Source: an uncultured Gammaproteobacteria bacterium | GTDB taxonomy: Bacteria; Pseudomonadota; Gammaproteobacteria; Pseudomonadales; Pseudohongiellaceae | Assembly (NCBI GenBank): GCA_937898685.1 | Contig: CALEJT010000084.1 | Coordinates: forward strand, 1 to 64,000 | Reading direction: 5' to 3' | Length of the DNA stretch: 64,000 bases | Part shown: one piece after another, positions 6,805 to 15,220 of the stretch | Numbering within the stretch: the stretch's first letter is position 1 | Layout of the letters: each line of letters begins with the position of its first letter | Made by a program: the position numbers and the translations under genes | Notes under the pieces: model-generated | Seen by the model: only the letters and a program-made list of their open reading frames with translations | The model's database searches: none | Told to the model about the DNA's origin: nothing

Positions 6805-9800
6805 TCAGAGTTTCATCACTTCATCGATCAAGGTGCCGAGGCGTTCGAGGCCACGGCGCATCGAGTACTGCTCTTCGAATACTTCCAGGCCTTTCGCCGA
6901 CAGCGTGTTCCACAGCGCTTCGTTGGTGTAGGCCTCGACGATCGCGGCGGCGAAGGCCTCCGGATCGGCGCCGAGCATGATGCTCTCGCGATCCTTCAAT
7001 CCCATGCCTTCGGCGGCGAGCGGCGTGGCGACGCAGGGCACGCCGTGGCTGAGGCTGGTGCCGATCTTGCCCTTGATGCCGGCGCCGAAACGCAGCGGTG
7101 CAATGGAAAGACGGCAACGTTCGAAGATCGGTGAGATCTGCTCCACGTAACCGACGATGTCGACGCCGGGATTGCGGCGCCACACACGCGCGGTTTCATC
7201 GAGCAGGCGGCTGCCGACGATCATGAGGCGCACCTCCGGCAACTTGGCGCGCACCAGTGGCCAGATGTCGGCGAGGAACCAGTTCATCGCATCGACGTTG
7301 GGATCGAACAGGAAGCCGCCGACGAACACCAGATCGCGGCGCTCGGCAAAGGGCAGGGCACAGCCCTGTATTTCGCGCACGTAGGGAATGGCGGCAGTCT
7401 TGATGTGCGGCCATTCCTGCGCCAGCAGGTTGCGCTCGTTCTCGCTGATCACGATGGTGGCGTGCGACTGCTTCATCACCGAATACTCGAGCGCCTTGGT
7501 GCGTTCGGCCTGCTGCATCAGACGGCTCGAACCTTCCACTTCCGCCTGACGGCGTTCGCGCACGAAGTGCAGATCCACGGTGTTGAAGATCACCTTCGCC
7601 TTCGCACAGTGGCGACGCACCACGTTGATGTGCTGCGCCGATTCGTAGGCGCGGAACAACATCACGAGATCGTATTCGTTGCCGTGTTCCTTGACATGAT
7701 CGCGCAGCGACGTCGTATAGGGGCGATAGAGACATTCGATGCCGAGGCGCTGCAGGTTTTCCGTGTAGTGACCGGCGTGCTCCATGTTGTGTGGGCAGAA
7801 CACCACCTTGAAGCCCAGCTTCTGCAGCATGCAGAGATAGTTGAAGGTGTCGATGGAGCCCGAATCCTTGTCCGGCATCGGTGTGCACACGTCCATCACG
7901 AGCACGCGCTTCTGCGCACGACGATCGCGCTGCACGTAGGCGGGATCCGCGGAGGTGCCGTGCTGCGCCAGCACGTTCTGCCACTTGGCGAGGAATTTCT
8001 TCTGGTTCACCACCTGATAGGACTTGACGCCGGTGGTGAGGTCGGTGCCGGAGGTGATGCCTTCGAAATGCACCACGCGCGAGAAGGGTTGATACATCAC
8101 GCGCTTGCCGAGCCGGCGTACGGCAAAGGCGAGGTCGGTGTCTTCGTAGTAGGCGGGCGTATAGGTGAGATCGAAACCGCCGAGCTGTTCGAAGAGTGCA
8201 CGCGGCACGAGGATGCTGGCGCCGGAACAGTAGTCGACTTCGCGCAGATAGTTGTACTCGGGGCGGTTCGGATCGTCGCCACGGCCGAAGTTGGTGCCGG
8301 AAGCATCGTTCCAGATCACGCCGCCCGCTTCCTGCAGCGTGCCATCGGCAAAGATCAGCTTGGAACCAACGAGGCCCACGTTCTCTTGCGTCTCGAAGGT
8401 CTCGTACAACTCATCCAACCAACCCGGCAGTACCTGCGTGTCGTTGTTGAGGAACAGCAGATATTCGCCACGCGCTGCGGCCGCCGCCTTGTTGCAGGTG
8501 CGCAGAAAACCGAGATTTTCCGTGTTGCGAATCAGGTTGATGCCGCGCACCTTCTCGAGATATTGCAGCGAATCATCGGGCGAGCAGTCGTCGATCACGA
8601 TCACTTCGAAGGGCACACGGCTCTTGCTCTCGGCCACCGAACGCAGGCAATGCAAGGTGTAGTTGATCTTGCCGTACACGGGCACGATCACGGAGACGCG
8701 CGGAGCGGCGACGTGCGGAAAGCTGATTTCCGCCGCGCCTTCGAAGGTGGCCTTCACGATCGGATCGGCGGTGATGCGACCCATCGCGGCGGCTTTTGCC
8801 TGCATGAAGCCGATCGAATGCGCCTGCTTCCAGTGCTGATACACGGGCATGTGCTCGAAGAAGCGCGGGAAGTTCGAGAACAGCCAATGCGCCAGCGCCA
8901 CCTTGATGCCGCGCGCGAGCGGAATGCGGCGATTCAACCAGTGCAGCAGGCGTGATACCTGCAACTCCATGAGGGACGGAGAGCGTTCCGCCTCTGCCGG
9001 AGCGGGTGCGGTGCTTTCCTCGACTTGTTGCTGCTGTTCCTGCATCGGTACTGCTTGCTTCTCCAATGTGTCTACGGTGTCGGTCGTTGGTGCATCGTTG
9101 CCGCCGTGCTCGGTCGGCGGTGCCGTCGCGGCCGTCGTTGCCGCTACGGGTACTGCGCTCTCGGGTGGTTGCGTTGCCAGCGCGCGGCGCGTTGCTTCGA
9201 GATAGGCATGGCCGTAAGCCTGGTCGGGTTCGAGATGACAGCCCTCGGCCCATTCGTTCCAGGCGTTGATGAACACCAGGCGTTCGTCGCCCTGTAGGTG
9301 TTCACAGGTGTACTTCGTTACGGCGCAGAGCCAGTTTTCGTAATGCTCCGGTGTGGAATTGACGAAGATCAGTCCCGTGTCCTGGCGCCGCGCGGTGTTG
9401 TCCCAGCGCGGCATCACGCCGCGAAAACGCGTGTAGGGTGGTACTGGTTGACTCAAGGCGTTCTCGCTCACGCGGCGAATGTCGATGATGTCGCCGGAGA
9501 ATTTCGGGTTGAGCAGTTGCTTGCGGTACTGATGCATCACGCTCCATTCGGGCGTGGTGCCATGCGGCGGGAATTCCACTGCTGCATCGAAGCCGTAGGG
9601 CGTGGGATCGCCGATGCCGAAGCTCTGCACCGCGACGAGATAGGGGTCCTCGATGCCCGCGATCGCGCACTCGCTGCGCCAATAGGTCACCGCGCGCTGC
9701 AGGTCGGGGATGATGTCGATGCGATAGATGAGCAGCAGCGGACGACCGTCGACACGGATGTAGTGCGGGCTTTGAAAGTGCGGGAACAGACTGCGAATGA

Positions 9801-10239
9801 AGTTGCGATGATCTTCCTCGCTGTGTTCCTGTCCGATCAGCACCTGACCGGATTTACCGTCCCAGGTGCGGGTCCAGTTCTCGTTGGCCCAGCAGAGGCA
9901 GTAGGGGAAATCCGGTGCATCGGGACGCAGCAGTGCGTCGATCGGTTCGTGCAACAGACGTTTGCCCGCGAACCAATAGTAGTAGTAGCAGAAGCCATGG
10001 ATGCCGGCCGCGCGCGCGAGTTCCGCCTGTTGGTGGCGCGTTTCCATCACGCGCAGGTCGTAGTAACCGAGATCCGCCGGACGATGCGGTTGTTCGTGTC
10101 CGGTGAAATTGGGCTGGGCCTTGGTGACGTTGAACCACTCGGTGAAGCCCTTGCCCCACCAGGCATCGTTCTCGGGAATCGGGTGATACTGGGGCAGGAA
10201 GAAGGCGATCGCGCGAACCGCCGATACTGGTTTATGCAC
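6805..10239 (-). CDS. Three-module glycosyltransferase (WbsX + GT2 + GT4)
   Basis: This 1144-residue protein joins three carbohydrate modules. Residues about 10-350 are a WbsX/GH99-like domain (AFFLPQYHPIPEND, WWGKGFTEW, FINAWNEWAEGCHLEPD). An Ala/Thr/Glu-rich linker follows (about 355-425). Residues about 513-726 are a GT2 domain (VSVIVPVYGKINYTLHCLRS, VIDDCSPDDS, LFLNNDTQ, YYEDTDLAFAVRR). Residues about 778-1140 are a GT-B (GT4-like) domain ending PLRFGAGIKGKIGTSLSHG and GVPCVATPLAAEGM. It probably assembles part of a surface glycan in the cytoplasm; sugars and linkage cannot be read from sequence. It starts with GTG (10237-10239) with a weak ribosome site and is divergent from the deacetylase/GT gene. 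No flippase or polymerase is nearby. Confidence 0.85.
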   Translation of the reverse strand: MHKPVSAVRAIAFFLPQYHPIPENDAWWGKGFTEWFNVTKAQPNFTGHEQPHRPADLGYYDLRVMETRHQQAELARAAGIHGFCYYYYWFAGKRLLHEPIDALLRPDAPDFPYCLCWANENWTRTWDGKSGQVLIGQEHSEEDHRNFIRSLFPHFQSPHYIRVDGRPLLLIYRIDIIPDLQRAVTYWRSECAIAGIEDPYLVAVQSFGIGDPTPYGFDAAVEFPPHGTTPEWSVMHQYRKQLLNPKFSGDIIDIRRVSENALSQPVPPYTRFRGVMPRWDNTARRQDTGLIFVNSTPEHYENWLCAVTKYTCEHLQGDERLVFINAWNEWAEGCHLEPDQAYGHAYLEATRRALATQPPESAVPVAATTAATAPPTEHGGNDAPTTDTVDTLEKQAVPMQEQQQQVEESTAPAPAEAERSPSLMELQVSRLLHWLNRRIPLARGIKVALAHWLFSNFPRFFEHMPVYQHWKQAHSIGFMQAKAAAMGRITADPIVKATFEGAAEISFPHVAAPRVSVIVPVYGKINYTLHCLRSVAESKSRVPFEVIVIDDCSPDDSLQYLEKVRGINLIRNTENLGFLRTCNKAAAAARGEYLLFLNNDTQVLPGWLDELYETFETQENVGLVGSKLIFADGTLQEAGGVIWNDASGTNFGRGDDPNRPEYNYLREVDYCSGASILVPRALFEQLGGFDLTYTPAYYEDTDLAFAVRRLGKRVMYQPFSRVVHFEGITSGTDLTTGVKSYQVVNQKKFLAKWQNVLAQHGTSADPAYVQRDRRAQKRVLVMDVCTPMPDKDSGSIDTFNYLCMLQKLGFKVVFCPHNMEHAGHYTENLQRLGIECLYRPYTTSLRDHVKEHGNEYDLVMLFRAYESAQHINVVRRHCAKAKVIFNTVDLHFVRERRQAEVEGSSRLMQQAERTKALEYSVMKQSHATIVISENERNLLAQEWPHIKTAAIPYVREIQGCALPFAERRDLVFVGGFLFDPNVDAMNWFLADIWPLVRAKLPEVRLMIVGSRLLDETARVWRRNPGVDIVGYVEQISPIFERCRLSIAPLRFGAGIKGKIGTSLSHGVPCVATPLAAEGMGLKDRESIMLGADPEAFAAAIVEAYTNEALWNTLSAKGLEVFEEQYSMRRGLERLGTLIDEVMKL

Positions 10240-10451
10240 GCTCAGTACCGCAGAGGAGTGAACGGGAGTACGAAATCATGACTGCTGATGCCGCCGATTG
10301 AAATGAGCGGCGAGTATAAACACGTGCTGCCCGAGGACAAGCCTTGCCACTGCCGCAGCAGTGCAATAACGCGCGGTGTTTAACAAAATCCCAACAAGTT
10401 CCAACAGGATTCGTACCAAGTCGACACGTATCGTGCCCCGCCCGATTCGGC

Positions 10452-10457
10452 TATAGT
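10452..10457 (+). promoter_or_regulatory. -10 box for the PIG-L/GT2 gene
   Basis: TATAGT at 10452-10457 sits in the familiar GGCTATAGTTGCCCCC context, about 50 nt before the TTG start at 10508. The first in-frame start codon (TTG at 10457) overlaps the box itself, so it cannot be used if this promoter is real. The divergent region 10240-10507 holds no gene. Confidence 0.5.
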
Positions 10458-10507
10458 TGCCCCCGTTTTTTCGCACGAATTCATTCGTTCCCACTCACGG
10501 AGCTGCT

Positions 10508-12220
10508 TTGGAAAACCTGCTCGTTCCCTATGAAGCCACTGCGAGTCTGCCGGGCTCGCGCGTGCTGGTGCTTGCACCACATCCCGATGACGAAGTGTTC
10601 GGCTGCGGTGGTGCCCTGGCGAAACACGTGGAGCAAGGTGCGAGTATCACCGTAGTGATCGCCACTGACGGCGCCTATCACGCGCCCGCGGATAAGGTCG
10701 ACGCCATGCGTGAGGAACGTTATGAGGAGAGCCGAGCGGCCGCCAAGGTGCTCGGCTATCCCGAACCACGTTTTCTGAATCTGCCCGACCGCGGCCTGCA
10801 GTACGGTGAAGGGTTGGTAAGTACGCTGCTTGGCCTCATCGAAGAAACCCAGGCCGAACTCGTCTACGCCCCTTCGCTGTACGAAGCACACCCCGATCAT
10901 CGCGGGCTCGCCATGGCCGCGGCAGAGGCGGTGCGACGCGCCGGCGGTTCGCGACTCTTGGCGTTCTATGAAGTCGGCCGCCCGTTGCAGCCGACGCATC
11001 TCGTCGACATCACGCCGGTCGTCGTGCGCAAGGCCGAGGCGATGGCCTGCTTCCCTTCGCAGCTGCTGCGTCAGCGCTATGACCAGCACGTCGCCGCGCT
11101 CAATCGCTATCGCACCTACACCTTGCCGGCGGAAGTGACGGCCGCCGAAGCGTTCCAGGTGGTCAGTGCCGAAGAACTGCAGACCAAGGCTCTCGCGCTC
11201 TTCGGCAACGAATATCAGAAGCAGCGTGCACTCGGTCTCGCGGTGACTCCGGACAACCTGCCACTCGTGAGCGTGCTGATCCGCAGCATGGATCGTGATG
11301 CGCTCAGTCAGGCCTTGGATTCGGTGGCGCTGCAAACCTATCCCAACATCGAAGTGGTGGTGGTCAACGCCACTGGTCGCGGTCATCGCGCCCTCGGCGA
11401 GCGGTGTGGGCGTTTCCCGCTGCGTTTGATCGAGCCGGGCAAGGCTTTGGTGCGCAGCGCTGCAGCGAATGCCGCGCTCGATGCGGCGCGCGGTGAACTC
11501 TTGATCTTCCTCGATGACGACGATCAGTTCCTGCCGAACCACATCTCCGAGTTGAAGGAAGCGCTCGATGCCGAAGGCCCGGACACCATCGCGGCCTATC
11601 ACGGCATCAGCTGCGTCGATGGTGAGGGCAAGGAGTTCCATCGCTACGAGCGCGCCTTCGACAAGTTCGCCTTCGCGGTGGAGAACTTCATCCCCATCCA
11701 CGCCGTGTTGTTCCGCCGCACGGCGATCGAACGCGGTGCGCGCTTCGACGAGGAACAGCCCTTTCTCGAAGATTGGGACTTCTGGTTGCAGGTGCAGGAT
11801 CACGGCAAGTTCCATCTCGTGCCGGGCACCGGCGCGATCTATCGTGTGGTGAAGGGCGAAGGCTCGGGGCTATGGGGCAACTACGATCTGGCGCGTCCGG
11901 CAATGCTGCGCATCTATCGCAAGCGCTTGCCGGGTTGGAGCGATGCGGATCTGTGGCGGCTCTTCGAACTGACGCGCTTCCAACCGCTCTACGAGAAGAC
12001 TCACGGTGAACTGATGCGCGCGGATGAACGCATCCGCAGTCTCGAACGTGACATGCGTCAGCTGCAGCAACATCTCGCTGCGCGTGAAGCTGAGCTCGCA
12101 GGCATCATCGAGGCGCGCGACGCGGAACTCGAAGCGATGCGCAAATCCACCAGTTGGCGCGTGACCGCACCCTTGCGCAGGCTCAGCGTGCTGTTGCGCG
12201 GCGCGGGCAGGAAGGATTAG
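10508..12220 (+). CDS. PIG-L deacetylase fused to GT2 glycosyltransferase
   Basis: This is a 570-residue fusion. Residues about 15-190 form a PIG-L/LmbE N-deacetylase with the zinc motif APHPDDE (about 23-29) and a second histidine motif EAHPDHRG (about 126-133). Residues about 252-480 form a GT2 domain with VSVLIRSMDRDALSQALDSV, FLDDDDQFLPNHI and EDWDFWLQVQ. A coiled coil (about 500-550) precedes the tail motif STSWRVTAPLRRL, seen at the ends of many surface-glycan transferases. It may de-N-acetylate a sugar and extend the same glycan. The start is TTG at 10508, preceded at five bases by GGAG; homology begins shortly after. It lies just ahead of the WbsX gene on the same strand. Confidence 0.83.
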   Translation: MENLLVPYEATASLPGSRVLVLAPHPDDEVFGCGGALAKHVEQGASITVVIATDGAYHAPADKVDAMREERYEESRAAAKVLGYPEPRFLNLPDRGLQYGEGLVSTLLGLIEETQAELVYAPSLYEAHPDHRGLAMAAAEAVRRAGGSRLLAFYEVGRPLQPTHLVDITPVVVRKAEAMACFPSQLLRQRYDQHVAALNRYRTYTLPAEVTAAEAFQVVSAEELQTKALALFGNEYQKQRALGLAVTPDNLPLVSVLIRSMDRDALSQALDSVALQTYPNIEVVVVNATGRGHRALGERCGRFPLRLIEPGKALVRSAAANAALDAARGELLIFLDDDDQFLPNHISELKEALDAEGPDTIAAYHGISCVDGEGKEFHRYERAFDKFAFAVENFIPIHAVLFRRTAIERGARFDEEQPFLEDWDFWLQVQDHGKFHLVPGTGAIYRVVKGEGSGLWGNYDLARPAMLRIYRKRLPGWSDADLWRLFELTRFQPLYEKTHGELMRADERIRSLERDMRQLQQHLAAREAELAGIIEARDAELEAMRKSTSWRVTAPLRRLSVLLRGAGRKD

Positions 12221-12231
12221 CCGAGAGTCCC

Positions 12232-13497
12232 ATGTCCGACGCCCAATCGACGCCGCGCCTGATTGCCTTCTATCTGCCTCAGTTCCATCCCGTGCCCGAA
12301 AACGACGAGTGGTGGGGCAAGGGCTTCACGGAATGGACCAACGTCACCAAGGCACAGCCGCTTTTCCACGGCCACTATCAACCCCACCTGCCGAGCGACT
12401 TCGGCTTCTACGATCTGCGCGTGCGCGAAACACGGCGCGAGCAGATCGCAGTGGCGAAGGAATACGGCATCGACGGGTTCTGCTACCACTTCTATTGGTT
12501 CTCCGGACGCCGCATTCTGGAACGGCCAGTGGAAGACATGCTCGATGATGCCGAGAGCGACATGCCTTTCTGTCTCTGTTGGGCCAACGAAAGTTGGACC
12601 CGGCGCTGGGATGCGGCCGATCACGAAGTATTGCTGCAGCAGCAATATCTGCCTTCGGACGATCTCGATTTCATCAAGGCGATCGAGCCCTATTTTCGTG
12701 ACCCGCGTTACATCAAGGTCGATGGCAAACCACTGCTCATCGTCTATCGCGCGCAGGAATTGCCGGATGCACAGCGTTCTGCCGGCGTCTGGCGCGACTA
12801 CTGTCGCGCGGCCGGCATCGGCGAAATCCATCTCTGCGCCGCGCTGACGCACGGCAATCTCGACTACCGGCAATTCGGCTTCGACAGCGGCGTGGAATTT
12901 CCACCGCACAATCTGGCGGTGACCAACGTCAACCAGCAGCTCAGCTTCCACGGCCCCTTCCAGGGCAATGTGATGCAATACGCCGAGGTGGCGCGCTCCT
13001 TCCTGAGTCGTTCCTACGCGGGCGAGCACGTGTTCAAGACGGTCTTTCCTTCGTGGGACAACACGGCACGCACGGCGAATCGCGCCACGCTCGCGCTCAA
13101 TGGCACGCCGGAGAATTACGAGTATTGGCTGAGTGAAGCGATCGATCTCACGCGTCGCACGGCAAAGGGTGAGCCGCTGGTGTTCATCAATGCCTGGAAC
13201 GAGTGGGCCGAAGGGTGTCACCTCGAACCCGATCGCCGGTACGGTCGCGCCTTCCTCGAAGCCACGCGCAATGCCAAGCGTGGCCTGAGACGCTTTCAGG
13301 ATTTCACCCACACCGGTGTTCCCGCCGACGGCACGGCGGCGCCGCGTCGTTTCTGGCCGGAGTTCAGCGAGCTCCTGCGCTATCACCTGTCCTTACGCTT
13401 CGGCAATCTGAAGCTCGCCATCAACCGCCACCCCTGGCTGCGCAATGCGCTCTTGCCGCTCGTGCGTGGGGTGAGGAAGTTGGTGAATCGTTCGTGA
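12232..13497 (+). CDS. WbsX-family glycan protein
   Basis: The product is 421 residues. Residues about 8-350 form one WbsX/GH99-like domain closely resembling the N-terminal module of the large transferase at 6805-10239: AFYLPQFHPVPENDEWWGKG, NVTKAQPLFHGH, FCYHFYWFSGRR, LCWANESWTRRWD and FINAWNEWAEGCHLEPD. The family occurs in O-antigen and capsule loci and is annotated as glycosyltransferase WbsX, while the GH99 relationship suggests endo-mannosidase or mannanase-like chemistry; which applies here is unknown. The ATG at 12232 is 11 nt after the upstream stop, so the two genes form an operon. The last 70 residues are basic and could contact the membrane. Confidence 0.85.
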   Translation: MSDAQSTPRLIAFYLPQFHPVPENDEWWGKGFTEWTNVTKAQPLFHGHYQPHLPSDFGFYDLRVRETRREQIAVAKEYGIDGFCYHFYWFSGRRILERPVEDMLDDAESDMPFCLCWANESWTRRWDAADHEVLLQQQYLPSDDLDFIKAIEPYFRDPRYIKVDGKPLLIVYRAQELPDAQRSAGVWRDYCRAAGIGEIHLCAALTHGNLDYRQFGFDSGVEFPPHNLAVTNVNQQLSFHGPFQGNVMQYAEVARSFLSRSYAGEHVFKTVFPSWDNTARTANRATLALNGTPENYEYWLSEAIDLTRRTAKGEPLVFINAWNEWAEGCHLEPDRRYGRAFLEATRNAKRGLRRFQDFTHTGVPADGTAAPRRFWPEFSELLRYHLSLRFGNLKLAINRHPWLRNALLPLVRGVRKLVNRS

Positions 13498-13502
13498 GTG
13501 TG

Positions 13503-13610
13503 GTTGGGCTGAGCCGCAACGCGGTGAAGCCCAACGTGGGAACTCGCTGTTTTCCACTGGTCCATGAGGATTTGCAGCGCGGTTGGGGCTCGCTCGTCGC
13601 TCACCCCAAC
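13503..13610. repeat. Dispersed palindrome, copies 2 and 3
   Basis: Copy 2 pairs GTTGGGCT (13503-13510) with AGCCCAAC (13528-13535). Copy 3 pairs GTTGGGG (13582-13588) with CCCCAAC (13604-13610). They fill the gap between two convergent genes, the WbsX-family gene and the DUF484 gene, a usual site for REP-like elements, and may help terminate both transcripts. Confidence 0.65.
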
Positions 13611-13621
13611 GGAACTGCGCG

Positions 13622-14383
13622 TCAAACCGGCAGCGACTGCAGATGTACGGCGAGGACTTCGCCGATGAAGTCGAGGAAGAGCGTGTCGAGCGAGCTGTTG
13701 AAGTGACTGTCCTCGGTGCTGCCGATGAGCAGCATCGGCTGCCCATAGGTCTGACGGAAGGCAGAGTCTTCGGGCAGATGCAGCGGTACCACGGCAGCGG
13801 ACACTATCGGGGTGACGGGATTCTGCCGCGGGAACAACAGCGCCTGCTGCACCGTGTTCAAACTGCCGCACCAGGTGCGCTGCTTTTCATGGAATTCACC
13901 GAGCGCGGTACGCACGGCGGTGGGCGGAATCGTGATGAGCGCACCGGCGTCGATGCGATCGGTGATGAAGGCGAGCGTGGCGGCACTGGCGTCGAAGTCA
14001 CCGCGGATGCGATCGGCGATCGTGGCGAGCAGTTGTGGCAAGGTGCGGCAGCGCAAAAGGTCGAGGATCACCAGCCGCGTCTTCTCGAACAGTGCATCGT
14101 TCACCTTGGCGTTGTGCACGATGTCGTTGAACTGCTCGTCCATCGCGTACTGACGCTCGCGGTACACCGCCACCTGACGTTCCAGCAGCGAGATGGCGCG
14201 GCCACTCTCGTGCGGGATGCGCAAGGTCAGTAGCAGATCGCCGTGCTCGACGAAGAATTCGGGATGCTGGCGCAGATATTCCGCCACCGCAGCAGCGTCG
14301 ACGGCGGGCGTGGCAGTTTGCTCGGGTACTGAAACTTCAGCGGTCGAGTCCTGCGGCTCGGCCGCACCTTGCTTGCTCGTCAT
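13622..14383 (-). CDS. DUF484 family protein
   Basis: The protein has 253 residues. After an Ala/Thr-rich N-terminus it has the DUF484 opening VAEYLRQHPEFFVEHGDLLLTLRIPHE (about 34-60), a coiled-coil segment ISLLERQVAVYRERQ, and a GAF-like C-terminal half with IGSTEDSHFNSSLDTLFLDFIGEVL. DUF484 proteins usually sit between dapF and xerC; their role is unknown. The start overlaps the dapF stop by ATGA, so lysA-dapF-DUF484 are coupled. The expected next gene, xerC, is missing: palindromic repeats and the glycan island follow instead. Confidence 0.9.
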   Translation of the reverse strand: MTSKQGAAEPQDSTAEVSVPEQTATPAVDAAAVAEYLRQHPEFFVEHGDLLLTLRIPHESGRAISLLERQVAVYRERQYAMDEQFNDIVHNAKVNDALFEKTRLVILDLLRCRTLPQLLATIADRIRGDFDASAATLAFITDRIDAGALITIPPTAVRTALGEFHEKQRTWCGSLNTVQQALLFPRQNPVTPIVSAAVVPLHLPEDSAFRQTYGQPMLLIGSTEDSHFNSSLDTLFLDFIGEVLAVHLQSLPV

Positions 14384-15210
14384 GGGGTCAGTTGTCCTTC
14401 ATAGACAGTGGTAGCGGGACCGCTCATCCACACGGAGTGCCCTTCGCCCTGCCATTCGATGCGCAAGGGGCCGCCGCGGGTATGTACGGTAACTTGTGCG
14501 TCCAACAAACCGCGCAGACGGCCGGCCACCACGGCTGCGCACGCGCCCGTGCCGCAGGCCAGGGTTTCCCCGGCGCCGCGCTCGAACACGCGCAGACGAA
14601 TGGCGTCACGCCCGAGCACCTGCATGAATCCTGCATTCACACGGGCGGGAAAGCGCGGATGACGTTCGATCGAGGGGCCAAGAGTCTGCACCGGTGCGGT
14701 GTCGACGTCGTCGACCACCTGCACGGCGTGCGGATTGCCCATGGAAATCGCGTTGATCTCGTAGGTCTTGCCGTCGACTTCGAGCGCATAGGTGAGCGCG
14801 CGCGCGTCGGCGACGAAGGGAATGTCACTCGGATTGAATTCGGGCGGACCCATGTCGACGGTCACCAGGCCGTCGTCTTCGAGACGGGTGCGGATGCTGC
14901 CTTTGGCCATCTCGAAGGTGAGTTCGCGCTTGTCGGTGAGCTGATGGTCGAACAGGAAGCGCGGCACGCAGCGCGCGCCATTGCCGCAGTGTTCCACTTC
15001 GCTGCCGTCGGAGTTGTAGATGCGATAGGCGAAGTCGCAGCCCGTGGCGGTGGTGGGTTCGATCACGAGCAGTTGGTCGAAACCGATGCCGACCTTGCGA
15101 TCCGCCCACGCGCGCACCTGCTCCGGCGTGAGCATGGCCGATTGCGTGATGAGCTCGAGCACCATGAAGTCGTTGCCGAGCCCGTGCATCTTGGTAAAGC
15201 GCAGAGACAT
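14380..15210 (-). CDS. dapF: Diaminopimelate epimerase
   Basis: DapF converts LL-diaminopimelate to the meso form, used for peptidoglycan and lysine. The 276-residue protein starts MSLRFTKMHGLGNDFMVLE. Both catalytic cysteines lie in clear motifs: EHCGNGARC (about 71-79) and TLACGTGACA (about 218-227). The frame extends upstream to 15297 but only as shadow of lysA, and the ATG at 15208-15210 is where family homology begins. It follows lysA by ten bases and overlaps the DUF484 gene by four. Confidence 0.96.
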   Translation of the reverse strand: MSLRFTKMHGLGNDFMVLELITQSAMLTPEQVRAWADRKVGIGFDQLLVIEPTTATGCDFAYRIYNSDGSEVEHCGNGARCVPRFLFDHQLTDKRELTFEMAKGSIRTRLEDDGLVTVDMGPPEFNPSDIPFVADARALTYALEVDGKTYEINAISMGNPHAVQVVDDVDTAPVQTLGPSIERHPRFPARVNAGFMQVLGRDAIRLRVFERGAGETLACGTGACAAVVAGRLRGLLDAQVTVHTRGGPLRIEWQGEGHSVWMSGPATTVYEGQLTP

Positions 15211-15220
15211 CTGTGTTGCC

